In this document: in pieces, positions 36,028 through 44,940 of the stretch
How the letters are laid out: every line of letters begins with the position of its first letter
How positions within the stretch are numbered: the first letter of the stretch is position 1
From: Acidobacteriota bacterium
GTDB lineage: Bacteria; Acidobacteriota; Terriglobia; Acidiferrales; UBA7541
Direction of reading: 5' to 3'
Assembly: GCA_013289825.1 (NCBI GenBank)
Contig: JABCZF010000029.1
Location: forward strand, 1-60,440
Length of the DNA: 60,440 bases
Notes under the pieces: generated by a model
What the model saw: only the letters and a program-made list of their open reading frames with translations
What the model was told of the DNA's origin: nothing
Databases searched by the model: none
Translations under genes and position numbers: made by a program

Positions 36028-37005
36028 GTGCGCAGAAAAACTTTCTTTGCGGTATTGATGATGTATTTGGCGGTGGCGGTTCTCTTGCCGGTTTTGCCGG
36101 CGAGCAAGATGGCGGGTGCTGGCTCGCGTCAGCGGAAAAGCGCCTTGCGGTGGCTGTATTCGGTGTTGGAGCCTGAAACGGTTTCAGCAAAGGGGCGAGA
36201 TGACGACGACCGCTACCTGGCTTCGCGGGATGAGGAAAAAATACAGAAGTCTTTCACCTTGCCCGCTGCGGGACAGAAGTCCCTGGAAATTGACAACGTG
36301 TGGGGATCGATCGAAGTAATTGCGGACACCACGGACAAGGTGGAGATGACGGTGGCCAGGACGAACCGGGCGGAATCGAAAGAGCAGCTGGAGCGGGCCA
36401 AGAAGGAAGTGACTCTGGACGTTACGCAGGAAGAGGGCGCGCTGAAGCTGTATGTGAATGGGCCGTTTCGGTGCCGGTGCGACGATTGCCGTCATTCGCC
36501 GGACGACGAAGGGTATCGGGTCAATATGGATTTCAAAGTGCACGTGCCGCGCGACATTGATATCAAGGTGAAGACGGTGAATGAGGGGCGCGTGAAGGTG
36601 AGCAACGTCAACGGAAGTTTTCTGGTGCGGAATGTGAACGGGGACATCGAGATGGATAACGTGGCGGGGTCGGGCACTGCGCGAACGGTGAACGGACCGG
36701 TAATGGTGTCGTTCCGGCAGAACCCGCGTGAGAATTCCGAGTTCAAGACGGTGAACGGAAACATCGAGCTGCGTTTCGCACATGATTTGTCGGCAGATTT
36801 CCGGTTCAAGACGTTCAACGGAGGCGTCTACAGCGATTTTCCAGTGACCACCTCGCCGGTGCACGCGATTCAGGAAGAACGGCGCGGCGGGAAAATGGTT
36901 TATCGGGCGGACCGCTTCACGGAAGCGCGGGTGAATTCGGGCGGCCCAGAGATTCAGATTGAAAATCTAAATGGAGACATTCGCATTCTTGAAAATCATG
37001 AATAA
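36028..37005 (+). CDS. DUF4097 beta-strand repeat protein (first copy)
   Basis: A 325-residue exported protein, GTG start ten bases after the anti-sigma stop with a GAGGAG box. After a hydrophobic N-terminus (VLMMYLAVAVLLPVLPA) comes a polar linker and a DUF4097 domain whose short beta-strand repeats are easy to see: VNEGRVKVSNVNGSFLVRNV, NGDIEMDNVAGSG, RTVNGPVMVSF, KTVNGNIELRF. A Cys cluster (RCRCDDCRH) in the middle may bind metal or form disulfides. DUF4097 proteins in Firmicutes belong to envelope stress circuits (LiaX/YvlB type). Its 3' end overlaps the next gene. Confidence 0.85.
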   Translation: MRRKTFFAVLMMYLAVAVLLPVLPASKMAGAGSRQRKSALRWLYSVLEPETVSAKGRDDDDRYLASRDEEKIQKSFTLPAAGQKSLEIDNVWGSIEVIADTTDKVEMTVARTNRAESKEQLERAKKEVTLDVTQEEGALKLYVNGPFRCRCDDCRHSPDDEGYRVNMDFKVHVPRDIDIKVKTVNEGRVKVSNVNGSFLVRNVNGDIEMDNVAGSGTARTVNGPVMVSFRQNPRENSEFKTVNGNIELRFAHDLSADFRFKTFNGGVYSDFPVTTSPVHAIQEERRGGKMVYRADRFTEARVNSGGPEIQIENLNGDIRILENHE

Positions 37006-37855
37006 CCAAATACATCGGATGGGGCAGGTTTTGGCGGTAGCGGCATTGTTCGGCGCGACGTCGAGTGCGCCTTGCGCGCGGGCGGAGTCTCAAGCGCAGT
37101 CGGGGAGCGACCGCGTGTCGGTCAATCTGAGCGATCCGACGCGGCCTGCATTCGTGACAGCGAGTTCCGTGAACGGTAGCATCACGGTGAAGGCTTACGA
37201 GGGCAAGGAAGTGATTGTGGAAGCGCGGGGACGGAATGAGGAAGGTGAAAAACCCTCCAGCGGGCCGAAACGATTGAACATTTCGACGACGGGATTGACG
37301 GTCGAGGAAGAGAACAATGAAGTGCGCATCAGCACGGAGTCTTACGCGCGCACGATTGACTTAACGATTTCGGTCCCCGCGCATACCTCGGTGAAATTGC
37401 GGGCGGTGAATGACGGAGACATCGTGGTGACGGGCGTCGACGGCGAATTGGATGTGGATGACATAAACGGAGCGGTGACGCTGAATAACGTGTCCGGGAG
37501 CGCGGTGGCTCATGCGTTGAACGGGCACGTGCACGTCACATTTGCAAAAGTGAATTCGCAGAAGCCCATGGCGTTCAGTTCGTTGAACGGAGATATTGAC
37601 GTGACCTTTCCGGCGGACGTGAAGGCCAACGTGAGCATTCGATCGGATCGCGGAGATGTATTCAGCGATTTTGATGTGCAGCTGCAGGCTTCCGCGCCGA
37701 GGCAGGTGGTGGAAGATGGGCGCGGGAAAGGCGGAAAGTACCGCGTGAAGATCGACAAGACCGTGCACGGAACGATCAATGGCGGCGGGCCCGAATATCA
37801 ATTCACAAATTTCCAAGGGCAGATCTATATTCGCAAGGCGGGCAGCCCGCGCTAA
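36998..37855 (+). CDS. DUF4097 beta-strand repeat protein (second copy)
   Basis: A 285-residue paralogue of the upstream gene with a signal peptide (MGQVLAVAALFGATSSAPCARA) and the same repeats: RAVNDGDIVVTGVDGELDV, DINGAVTLNNVSGSAVAHAL, FSSLNGDIDVTF, SDRGDVFSDF. The start at 36998 lies in ATGAATAA, overlapping the stop of the first copy by eight bases, so the two are coupled; an earlier ATG at 36971 is less likely. Probably a tandem duplicate acting at the cell surface under the sigma/anti-sigma pair. Confidence 0.87.
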   Translation: MNNQIHRMGQVLAVAALFGATSSAPCARAESQAQSGSDRVSVNLSDPTRPAFVTASSVNGSITVKAYEGKEVIVEARGRNEEGEKPSSGPKRLNISTTGLTVEEENNEVRISTESYARTIDLTISVPAHTSVKLRAVNDGDIVVTGVDGELDVDDINGAVTLNNVSGSAVAHALNGHVHVTFAKVNSQKPMAFSSLNGDIDVTFPADVKANVSIRSDRGDVFSDFDVQLQASAPRQVVEDGRGKGGKYRVKIDKTVHGTINGGGPEYQFTNFQGQIYIRKAGSPR

Positions 37856-37924
37856 GGCCGGGCGCTGGTCTTCTGGAGCCTGAAGATCCGAGCGGAGCCT
37901 CCTGTTCGGTGATTCATTTGCCGG

Positions 37925-38290
37925 TCAAGACTTCTTCTTCGTGGGTTTGCGTCTCAAGGTGTGGATATAGGCATAGCTCAGTTCGAGGTACTTGCGCAGT
38001 TCCTTTGTTTTCTTCAACAGGGAATCGGGAACAGTTACATACTCCCTCATGACGGCGCCGTAGGCTTCAAACAAGGTGGTCTTGTACTTCTCGAGAAACT
38101 CTTCTCTCTCTCGTTCGGGAAGCCTTAGGGCCAAAACCCCAGACGCATTCAGATAAGTAAACATATGGCCGTTAAGCGAGGTGTAAGGGTTAGCAGCGCC
38201 CTTGCGTTCAATTTTTGGATTGGTCGCAAGGAGTTTGTCGTACAGCACCTGTTTGTCGGCCGGGATGTTGCATTTTTTCTTTGTGCTCAT
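37925..38290 (-). CDS. TfoX N-terminal-like small protein
   Basis: A 121-residue protein without signal or membrane segments. The central part, NPYTSLNGHMFTYLNASGVL through RLPEREREEFLEKY, looks like the TfoX/YjbR alpha/beta fold, and it has a basic C-terminal tail (RRKPTKKKS). Family members of this size are common in soil bacteria and have no assigned role; the link to competence regulation by TfoX is structural only. A stand-alone gene just downstream of fabH on the same strand, separated by 33 bases. Confidence 0.75.
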   Translation of the reverse strand: MSTKKKCNIPADKQVLYDKLLATNPKIERKGAANPYTSLNGHMFTYLNASGVLALRLPEREREEFLEKYKTTLFEAYGAVMREYVTVPDSLLKKTKELRKYLELSYAYIHTLRRKPTKKKS

Positions 38291-38323
38291 GGCGCTTTCC
38301 TTTCGCGTAAAACGCGGGAGTCG

Positions 38324-39319
38324 CTAATAGGCCCAGCGAAGGAGGACGCCGCCGGTGGTGTAGCCCGCGCCAACGGTGACGATGAGCACCAAGTCGCCTT
38401 TCTGAAGGCGACCTTGCTTGACTGCGTCGCACAATCCCAAAGGAATCGTACCTGCCGTGGTGTTGGCGTAACGGTCGATATTGACGAGGACTTTGGAGTC
38501 ATCGACACCGAGGCGCTCTTGCGCGGCGCGAATGATGCGGAGGTTGGCCTGGTGGGGGACGAGCAAAGCGAGATCATCCTTGGTGAACCCGTTGCGTTCG
38601 AGAAGTTTCGTGGACATTTCTGCCATGCGGCGGGCCGCGTACTTGAAGACTTGCGAGCCTTCCTGATGGACGTAGTGCATCTTTCGCTCGACGGTTTCAG
38701 TTGTCGCGGGATGAAGCGATCCGCCTCCCGGCATGTAGAGGAATTGGCCGCCCGAGCCGTCGACATCATGTTCGAAATCGATAATGCCCTCGTTGCCGGC
38801 GGCGGATTCGAGGAGAACCGCTCCTGCACCATCCCCAAAGAGAATGCAGGTGGCCCGATCGGTGTAGTCCAGGATGGAACTCATCTTGTCGCTGCCGATA
38901 ACCAGAACTTTCTTGTGCGCGCCAGAACCGACGAATTGCGCGCCTACCGTGAGGGCATAGGCAAAACCCGAGCACGCGGCGGAAAGGTCGAAGCCCCAGG
39001 CTTTTTTTGCGCCGATGCGGTCCTGCACTAGACAGGCGGTTGCGGGAAACATCATGTCCGGCGTGACGCTGGCGAGAATGATCATCTCAATGTCAGCGGG
39101 GTCGGTGTTGGTTTGAGCAAGGAGGGCTTTGGCAGCTTCGGTGGCCAGATGCGAGCTGGCCGTGCCGCTGTCGGCGATGTGGCGCTCGCGAATGCCGGTG
39201 CGGGTGCGAATCCATTCGTCGTTGGTGGCGACCATTTTTTCGAGGTCGGCGTTCGTGAGCACCTTGGGGGGAACATAGCCAGCGACGCCCGTGATTTTAG
39301 CCGCGATGCGGTGAGACAT
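38324..39319 (-). CDS. fabH: 3-oxoacyl-ACP synthase III
   Basis: A 331-residue FabH. The catalytic triad is visible: Cys115 in LSAACSGFAYAL, His in LLVPHQANLRII (near 254) and Asn in DRYANTTAGTIPLGL (near 283). The N-terminal GVAGYVPPKVLTNADLEKM and TRTGIRERHIA are typical. It starts fatty acid synthesis by condensing an acyl-CoA primer with malonyl-ACP; branched or straight primer use cannot be told. The start at 39319 has an AAGGAG box; a start eight codons earlier is less likely. No other fab genes adjacent, so it stands outside the usual cluster. Confidence 0.94.
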   Translation of the reverse strand: MSHRIAAKITGVAGYVPPKVLTNADLEKMVATNDEWIRTRTGIRERHIADSGTASSHLATEAAKALLAQTNTDPADIEMIILASVTPDMMFPATACLVQDRIGAKKAWGFDLSAACSGFAYALTVGAQFVGSGAHKKVLVIGSDKMSSILDYTDRATCILFGDGAGAVLLESAAGNEGIIDFEHDVDGSGGQFLYMPGGGSLHPATTETVERKMHYVHQEGSQVFKYAARRMAEMSTKLLERNGFTKDDLALLVPHQANLRIIRAAQERLGVDDSKVLVNIDRYANTTAGTIPLGLCDAVKQGRLQKGDLVLIVTVGAGYTTGGVLLRWAY

Positions 39320-39467
39320 GATTCTCCTTGGTGCTTCGCACAAGCCAAGCGAATCCGAAATTCTATGCGATGCACATGCGAGGTGACAAGGCGAGAGAGT
39401 AGGAAATAAGGATGTGGGTCGCGTCTCGGCGGACGTGCCGGCCGGGAGGCAGATGGAACCCGACGAA

Positions 39468-39881
39468 TCATTCCGCGCGCGGGAGAATTTCGTGGCGCCA
39501 GGTGAGCGTGGCCGTCTTTTGGAGCATCGCGGAGACGGAGCAATACTTTTTCTCGCTGAGTTCGATGGCGTGCTTCACGGCGGCTTCGTCGAGTGCGCCG
39601 CGTAGGCGATAGAGAATTTCCAGTTTTATCCAGACCGTGGGCGGCTTGCTGGCGCGCTCGCCGGAACAGAGGACTTCGAGAGCTTCAAGTTTCTGGCGCT
39701 TTTTCTTGAGGATGCTGACCACGTCGGTGGCGGTGCACGCGCCCAAGGCCATAAGGACAAGTTCCATCGGGCCGGGGGCTTTGTTGGAAGCGCGGTCGGA
39801 GTCGATGGTGATGGCGTGGCCCGAAGGGCTGGTGGCGGCGAATTTTTCTTCGCCAATCCACTGGATGGAGGCTGTTTGCAT
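39468..39881 (-). CDS. OsmC family peroxiredoxin-like protein
   Basis: A 137-residue OsmC/Ohr-fold protein. The two cysteines of the active site are present: Cys49 in ALGACTATDV and Cys114 in SEKKYCSVSAM. APGPMELVLMALGAC and the C-terminal SVSAMLQKTATLTW agree with the OsmC branch (YhfA-like) more than Ohr. It likely reduces organic hydroperoxides, perhaps with a dihydrolipoyl-type partner. Single gene between fabH and the TPR remnant. Confidence 0.93.
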   Translation of the reverse strand: MQTASIQWIGEEKFAATSPSGHAITIDSDRASNKAPGPMELVLMALGACTATDVVSILKKKRQKLEALEVLCSGERASKPPTVWIKLEILYRLRGALDEAAVKHAIELSEKKYCSVSAMLQKTATLTWRHEILPRAE

Positions 39882-39957
39882 TTTGTTCTCCGGAAGAGAG
39901 TTCTTCGCTTTCCCAGAGTAAAGGATAACAGTCGCGAAAACGAAGCGGCGGAGGATT

Positions 39958-40440
39958 CTACGTCTTGCTATCTATTTCCTTCTTGGGGCTGAGAGCGTCT
40001 TTGAGGAGAGGAAGGCCAGGATCGGCATCTTTCCAGGCGTTGAGCCGAGGCTTTACGGCCCGAAGGTAATTCTCGTCGGAGAGCAGGGCTTCCTGCACTC
40101 GTAGTTTTGCCACGGCCTATTTGCCGAGGTAAAGATCGAGCCAGGCAAGAGAGCGAAGGCCTCCTGGCTTGAGACCGGGCTCGGGCCAGTTCGAAGGTTT
40201 CGCGAGCCCGGGGTTCGTCACCGTCGCGGAAAAGAGCCATACCGTATTCGTTATTGATGTTTTGATTGGTCTTCCCGGAAGGATCGAGCCGGAAGGCTTG
40301 TTCGTGGTTGCGCAGCGCCTGGGAAAAATCGCCGAGCCCATCATGGGTGGTGGCCATGTCGATTTACGGGGAGGGTTTGTTTGGAGCAATTCTCGCGAGC
40401 TCTTTATATTGTTCGATGGCTTCCTGGGACATCAAATGCC
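39958..40440 (-). pseudogene. Decayed TPR-repeat gene (two frameshifts and a nonsense codon)
   Basis: Reading the minus strand in pieces restores one TPR protein end: MSQEAIEQYKELARIAPNKP in one frame; GLGDFSQALRNHEQAFRLDP and YGMALFRDGDEPRARETFEL in a second; and GLRSLAWLDLYLGK, an in-frame TAG, then KLRVQEALLSDENYLRAVKP to a final stop at 39958-39960 in the third. The pieces follow in correct order as expected for a TPR tail, so at least two frameshifts and one nonsense change have occurred. The N-terminal part of the ancestral protein is missing. Sequencing error could mimic this, but three lesions in 480 bases make decay more likely. Confidence 0.72.
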
Positions 40441-40523
40441 CTTGCGGGAGTGCGCTTGCGCCACGTGACTGGAATTGAGGTTAGGATAGGTGGCTTGGCA
40501 GGGAGACGAAACGGAGGAAAAGT

Positions 40524-41012
40524 ATGGTTATAAGAGATCAACGGCTGGTGAGGTGGGCGGGAATGGTCGTATTTGTGATGATGGTGGTGCTGGGGGCGGG
40601 GCACTACCGGACGAAGGCGGCTCAGAGCGGTGCGGGTAGTGAAGGGAATGGCCAGCCGTTCGTGATTGAGTACTACTACAAAGCGAAGTGGGGACATGCG
40701 GACGAGTTCCTCGCGCTGTTCAAGAAGAATCATTACCCGGTGCTGAAGAAGGAAATGGAATTGGGGAGGATGTTGAAAGTGAGCATGGCGGCGCCGCGTT
40801 ATCACACGACGGAAGACGGGCGCTGGGACTTCCGAGTGACAATTGTTTTCAAGAACGCAGCTATTGCGAATGACGATTTCGACAGCGCCGCGATGATCAA
40901 ACAGCTCTATCCGGATCAGGAAACCTACAAGAAAGAAGAACAGAGGCGGTTCGAGATTCTCGACGCCCACTGGGATTTGCCGATCAAGAACGTGGATCTC
41001 GACGGACGGTGA
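40524..41012 (+). CDS. Exported hypothetical protein, possibly ferredoxin-like barrel
   Basis: A 162-residue protein with a signal peptide (VRWAGMVVFVMMVVLGAGHY) and one soluble domain: FVIEYYYKAKWGHADEFLAL, FKKNHYPVLKKEME, YHTTEDGRWDFRVTIVFKN. The alternation of strands and helices and the KAKWGHADEFL start recall dimeric alpha/beta barrels such as Dabb or EthD proteins, but no family is certain. A strong GGAGG box precedes the ATG. No operon partner. Confidence 0.75.
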   Translation: MVIRDQRLVRWAGMVVFVMMVVLGAGHYRTKAAQSGAGSEGNGQPFVIEYYYKAKWGHADEFLALFKKNHYPVLKKEMELGRMLKVSMAAPRYHTTEDGRWDFRVTIVFKNAAIANDDFDSAAMIKQLYPDQETYKKEEQRRFEILDAHWDLPIKNVDLDGR

Positions 41013-41109
41013 GAAACACGTGGTCTTGGACTTAGAAAGACGGTCCGACACGAAGGACCGGACAGAAGGCTACGCTGGTAGCAGGTTTGTTTCTCGGAGA
41101 CTGGTTGAG

Positions 41110-44100
41110 CTAGGAGTTGCGCGGAGCGCTGGTGGCGACTTCAATGATGGGGTTCGGCAGCTGGCGCATGGTGCGGACGAAGACTTGGACGATGGCGCCG
41201 TCAAACTGGGCGTTGGCGCAGCGCTCGAGCTCGGCGAGGGCTTCGTTGGAGGTGCGGCCCTTTTTGTAAGTGCGGTCGCTGGTTATGGTGTCGTAAGCGT
41301 CGGCCACGGCGATGATGCGTGCGCCGAGAGGAATGCCTTCGCCCGAGAGAGCGTCGGGATAGCCGGAGCCGTCGAAAAATTCGTGGTGATGGAGAACCAT
41401 CTCGCGAATGCGGGCGAGCGGAGTCAGAGGGTCCAGAATCTTCGCGCCAAATCTTACGTGGGCCTTCATGGTTTCCCATTCTTCGGGATTGAGCGGGCCG
41501 CTCTTGTTCAAAATAGTCTCGGGGATGGCGACTTTTCCGATGTCGTGAAGCACGCCACCAAGACGGATCTCTTCGATCTCCGTGTCGGTCATGTTGAGAG
41601 ACTCGGCGATGAGCGCGGCGTAGGCGGAGACCTTCTGTGAGTGTCCCTGCGTGTAGTGGTCTTTTGCGTCGATGGCGAAAGCCAGCGAAGTGACGGTGTC
41701 GAGGACGGCCTGAGGGAGACCTTCCGGGCCGTGCGAGGCGGTGGGCAAAGCAGACTTTCCGCTGGGAACCTCGGTGGTGGCGAGCGATTCGGTGAATTGC
41801 TTCAGGCGCGAGTAGATTTCTTCAAACGCTTCGGGGCCGGTGGCAAAGAGGCGCTTTAGAGTCACGCCTAGATAGGCCTCGAGGACATCACGCTTCCATT
41901 TTTTCGCTTCGTTGGGATCGAAATGGTCGGCAGTGGAAACAGCATTTCCACCCTGGTGCTTGGACAAGTACATGGAAGCGTCGGCCACCTGGATGAGTTC
42001 TTGTGGCGAGGAGCCGTGCAGCGGGTAGCAGGCGATACCAAAGCTGGCGCTGATGTTTTTCTCGCGCAAGAGGGGATCGGCGGAAACCCAGCCGCGAAGC
42101 TTGGTGGCCAGCTGCCGAGCGTGCTCCATGTTGGTCTCCGGCATCAGGATGACGAATTCGTCTCCGCCGTAACGGGCAACGACATCGGAACGGCGGCAAT
42201 TGGTTTCGAGGATGTGGCCGACACGCTGGAGAACGAGATCGCCTTCAAGGTGGCCGTAAAAATCGTTGACGAACTTGAAGCGGTCGAGGTCCATCAGGAC
42301 GAGAGCGAAGGCGCGGCCAGCGCGGGTCGAGCGTTTCCATTCAGCGGAGAGTGCTTCCATGAAGAAGCGGTGGGTCTTGACGCCGGTGAGGCCGTCGGTG
42401 ATGGCCTGCTCCTGGGCCTTCTGGAAAGAGAGAGCGTTGTGGAGAGCGCCGGCAATGAGGTCGGCAAGTGTACGAAGAAGGAGAATTTCTTCCTCGGAGA
42501 ATTCGACGGAGACCGAAGTTTCGACGTAAAGCACGCCGTGGAGTTGCTCGGCGTAAAACACCGGGAGAGCGATGGCCGCCATGGAATCCGGCAAGAGCGG
42601 TTTCTGCGGGGAATCGCCCGAGGTGGAAGCCTGGTAGTCCGCCAATTGACCGGTGCGGGCCACATGGCCGATGAGACCGTTGCCGAGGGGAATGCGTCGG
42701 CCCAGGGCGCCGCGGCGAGCGCCGGATTCTGCTTGCACGACGAGTTCGCGCGTGGAGTATTCGAGCACGCTGATGCCGATGTGGTCGTAGGTCAGGCCGG
42801 CTTCGAGCTGCTCTGCAATCTTGGCCAGCATTTCGTCGGGATTGAGCGTGGCGATGGCATTGCGGGAAATGTTGTTGAGCAGCGAAAGATGGCGCGCCTT
42901 GGTGCGCTCTTCGTGGAAGAGGCGCGCATTTTCGATGGCGATACTCGCTTCGCTGGCAAGGACGCGCAGAAGCTCAAGATGCCCTTCATCAAAAACACGC
43001 TCGTGATCGGAAAAAACGGCCATGGCGCCGATGGCGTGATCGTACGCAACCAGTGGAACGCCGCAGTAGCAGCCTCGTTCGCGAAGCGGCTCGACGCCGA
43101 GTTTTTTGACTTCGGCGGCGTAATTGTCGCGGATGAGCACCGGCTGGCGCGTACGAATGATGTATTCCGTGATGTAGTTTCCGGCAGGACGGCTGCGCGC
43201 CGGTTTGAGCGTGCCGCCAATCACTTCGATGTCGAATTGCATTTCGTCGCGAACAGGATCGAGCGCGCCGATGTAAAAGTTCTCGACGTCAAACAGGCGC
43301 CGAAGCTCCTCCCAGATTTTGCGCAGGAGGGCATCCTTATTGAGAGTGGAGCTGAGAGCGCGGCCAATCTCGTTCAGAACGTGAAGCTCCTCGGAGCGGC
43401 GGGAAGTTTGCTGAATGAGGAAGCTGTTTTCGACGGCCATGCCGATCTGGTGGCCGAGAGCAAGCAGGAGTCGGTATTCGGCGGGGGTAAACCGCCGGCT
43501 GTCCGGAGTGCCAAGGAGAAGAACGCCAAAGGCATGCTCCTTGGCTTGAAGGCTGATGGCCACGATGCTGCGAAGGCCTTGCGCGAGGGCCAGCTGGCGG
43601 AAGCGGCGTATAGGCTCTTCGCGTTCGAGAGCGGCGACGGTGTCGTCATTGCGAAGATCGCGGAAACCCAGGAGGCCGCCGAGACGCGAAACGAGTCCAA
43701 CGAGATAATCGTCCAGCCCTTGCTCCTGCGCGGTCCGGCAGAAATCATCACTTAGGCCGACGGCGACCACGGACGTCGGACCTTGAGGATCTCCGTGATG
43801 AAGAAAAAGAGCGCCAGCGGGAAGACGCACAACTCCAAGGACGCGATCAAGCGCCTGAGAAAGCATGCGCTGAATCTCTCCGCCGACAAAACTCGAGGTC
43901 GCGAGATTGAGGTTGGAGAGCGCCAGCATGTTGCGCTCCACGCGGCGTTTTTCTTCCTCGTACAGAGCCATGACCATGAGCATGGCGACGAAGGCGGAGG
44001 GAACCGCCGCGGCGGTTTGGAAACTGATGTCGCGGAAAAACGTGCGGAAGAAGGAAAAGGTAAGCCCTATGGCGGCCCACACGACAAAAGATATGGCCAG

Positions 44101-44691
44101 GAGCCAGTCGGCGAGAGTCTCCTGGCGGCGGCTTTCTAGCCAGAAGATATAGGCAACCGCGAGAAAAATCGCAGCCGCCGGGAGAATGAGCGGAAAGTTA
44201 AACCATCCGAGGGCGACGGCACCGGCCCAGAACACCAATACGCCGCCGGCGGAGGCCGCAGGGATGATCCACAGTTGACGCTGGGCGTAAAGCTGAGCGC
44301 CCAGGAAGAAAAAGATTCCCGCGGCGGCATAGAAGAATTGATCGACCGCCGTTTGCAGCGGCCAGGAGTGCTCGCTGTGCGAGAGTACCGGGCCGAGATA
44401 ACTGAGAGCGACGACAGCCCAACCAGCCGTCCAGTAGAGGAGATAGGGTCGGCGCTTGAGGCTGTAAATATAGGCGAAGAAGCCGGCCACCAAACAGGTA
44501 GCCGCCAGCAAAGCCAGTGCGATAAAGCTCTGGTTGGTCAAGGCCTCGGTCAATTCTCCGTCCCAAGCGCGGACGGCTCCGTTGCACCATGCAAACACGG
44601 TGAAGCGCTTCGTGCGACGGGGTGAAATCGAAACCTCGACGCACACAGGGACAAACCTGCGGCATCGCGAGGGGGGCACCTCGGTGCACAA
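41110..44691 (-). CDS. Membrane receptor with GAF domains, GGDEF and HD-GYP output
   Basis: Up to 1193 residues. An N-terminal seven-helix membrane region (about residues 55-245) is followed by at least three GAF-like domains (LVSRLGGLLGFRDLRNDD; LHVLNEIGRALSSTLNKDAL; LSLLNNISRNAIATLNPDEM), a GGDEF domain with RYGGDEFVILMPE (near 842) and MDLDRFKFVND intact, and a C-terminal HD-GYP phosphodiesterase domain (HDIGKVAIPE near 1049, VLHHHEFFDGSGYP). It could both make and degrade c-di-GMP, although GGDEF usually pairs with EAL. The first residues of the frame begin at a TTG and look non-native; the true start is uncertain and probably downstream of residue 40. Confidence 0.88.
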   Translation of the reverse strand: MCTEVPPSRCRRFVPVCVEVSISPRRTKRFTVFAWCNGAVRAWDGELTEALTNQSFIALALLAATCLVAGFFAYIYSLKRRPYLLYWTAGWAVVALSYLGPVLSHSEHSWPLQTAVDQFFYAAAGIFFFLGAQLYAQRQLWIIPAASAGGVLVFWAGAVALGWFNFPLILPAAAIFLAVAYIFWLESRRQETLADWLLAISFVVWAAIGLTFSFFRTFFRDISFQTAAAVPSAFVAMLMVMALYEEEKRRVERNMLALSNLNLATSSFVGGEIQRMLSQALDRVLGVVRLPAGALFLHHGDPQGPTSVVAVGLSDDFCRTAQEQGLDDYLVGLVSRLGGLLGFRDLRNDDTVAALEREEPIRRFRQLALAQGLRSIVAISLQAKEHAFGVLLLGTPDSRRFTPAEYRLLLALGHQIGMAVENSFLIQQTSRRSEELHVLNEIGRALSSTLNKDALLRKIWEELRRLFDVENFYIGALDPVRDEMQFDIEVIGGTLKPARSRPAGNYITEYIIRTRQPVLIRDNYAAEVKKLGVEPLRERGCYCGVPLVAYDHAIGAMAVFSDHERVFDEGHLELLRVLASEASIAIENARLFHEERTKARHLSLLNNISRNAIATLNPDEMLAKIAEQLEAGLTYDHIGISVLEYSTRELVVQAESGARRGALGRRIPLGNGLIGHVARTGQLADYQASTSGDSPQKPLLPDSMAAIALPVFYAEQLHGVLYVETSVSVEFSEEEILLLRTLADLIAGALHNALSFQKAQEQAITDGLTGVKTHRFFMEALSAEWKRSTRAGRAFALVLMDLDRFKFVNDFYGHLEGDLVLQRVGHILETNCRRSDVVARYGGDEFVILMPETNMEHARQLATKLRGWVSADPLLREKNISASFGIACYPLHGSSPQELIQVADASMYLSKHQGGNAVSTADHFDPNEAKKWKRDVLEAYLGVTLKRLFATGPEAFEEIYSRLKQFTESLATTEVPSGKSALPTASHGPEGLPQAVLDTVTSLAFAIDAKDHYTQGHSQKVSAYAALIAESLNMTDTEIEEIRLGGVLHDIGKVAIPETILNKSGPLNPEEWETMKAHVRFGAKILDPLTPLARIREMVLHHHEFFDGSGYPDALSGEGIPLGARIIAVADAYDTITSDRTYKKGRTSNEALAELERCANAQFDGAIVQVFVRTMRQLPNPIIEVATSAPRNS

Positions 44692-44940
44692 AGCAAGGTA
44701 GTTGTGATTATGGATGATGGAAATTTAAGGAAGCAAGCGTACCGGGGTACCGGTTGCCAAAGAGGCAGCAGGGAGGGGGGTAACGGTTTCCATACAAGAT
44801 GGGGAAGGCGGGCTCTTGAGGCCGGTCGGATTCGCCCATTTTGACAGAGCAAGGAGCCATCAGATTGGACGCGACCTAGAGGTTTCGCTAAACTGGAGGT
44901 TTGAAATAGGATCGCAGGACGCGCCAGAAGCACGGGCGAA

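Noticed and set aside
40117..40389. Separate 90-codon gene on the minus strand
   Set aside because: It is one of three frames of the same decayed TPR gene; only its last 20 residues match the TPR pattern.
44841..44870. Promoter of gltX
   Set aside because: TTGACA is present but no acceptable -10 box lies 16-18 bases downstream.
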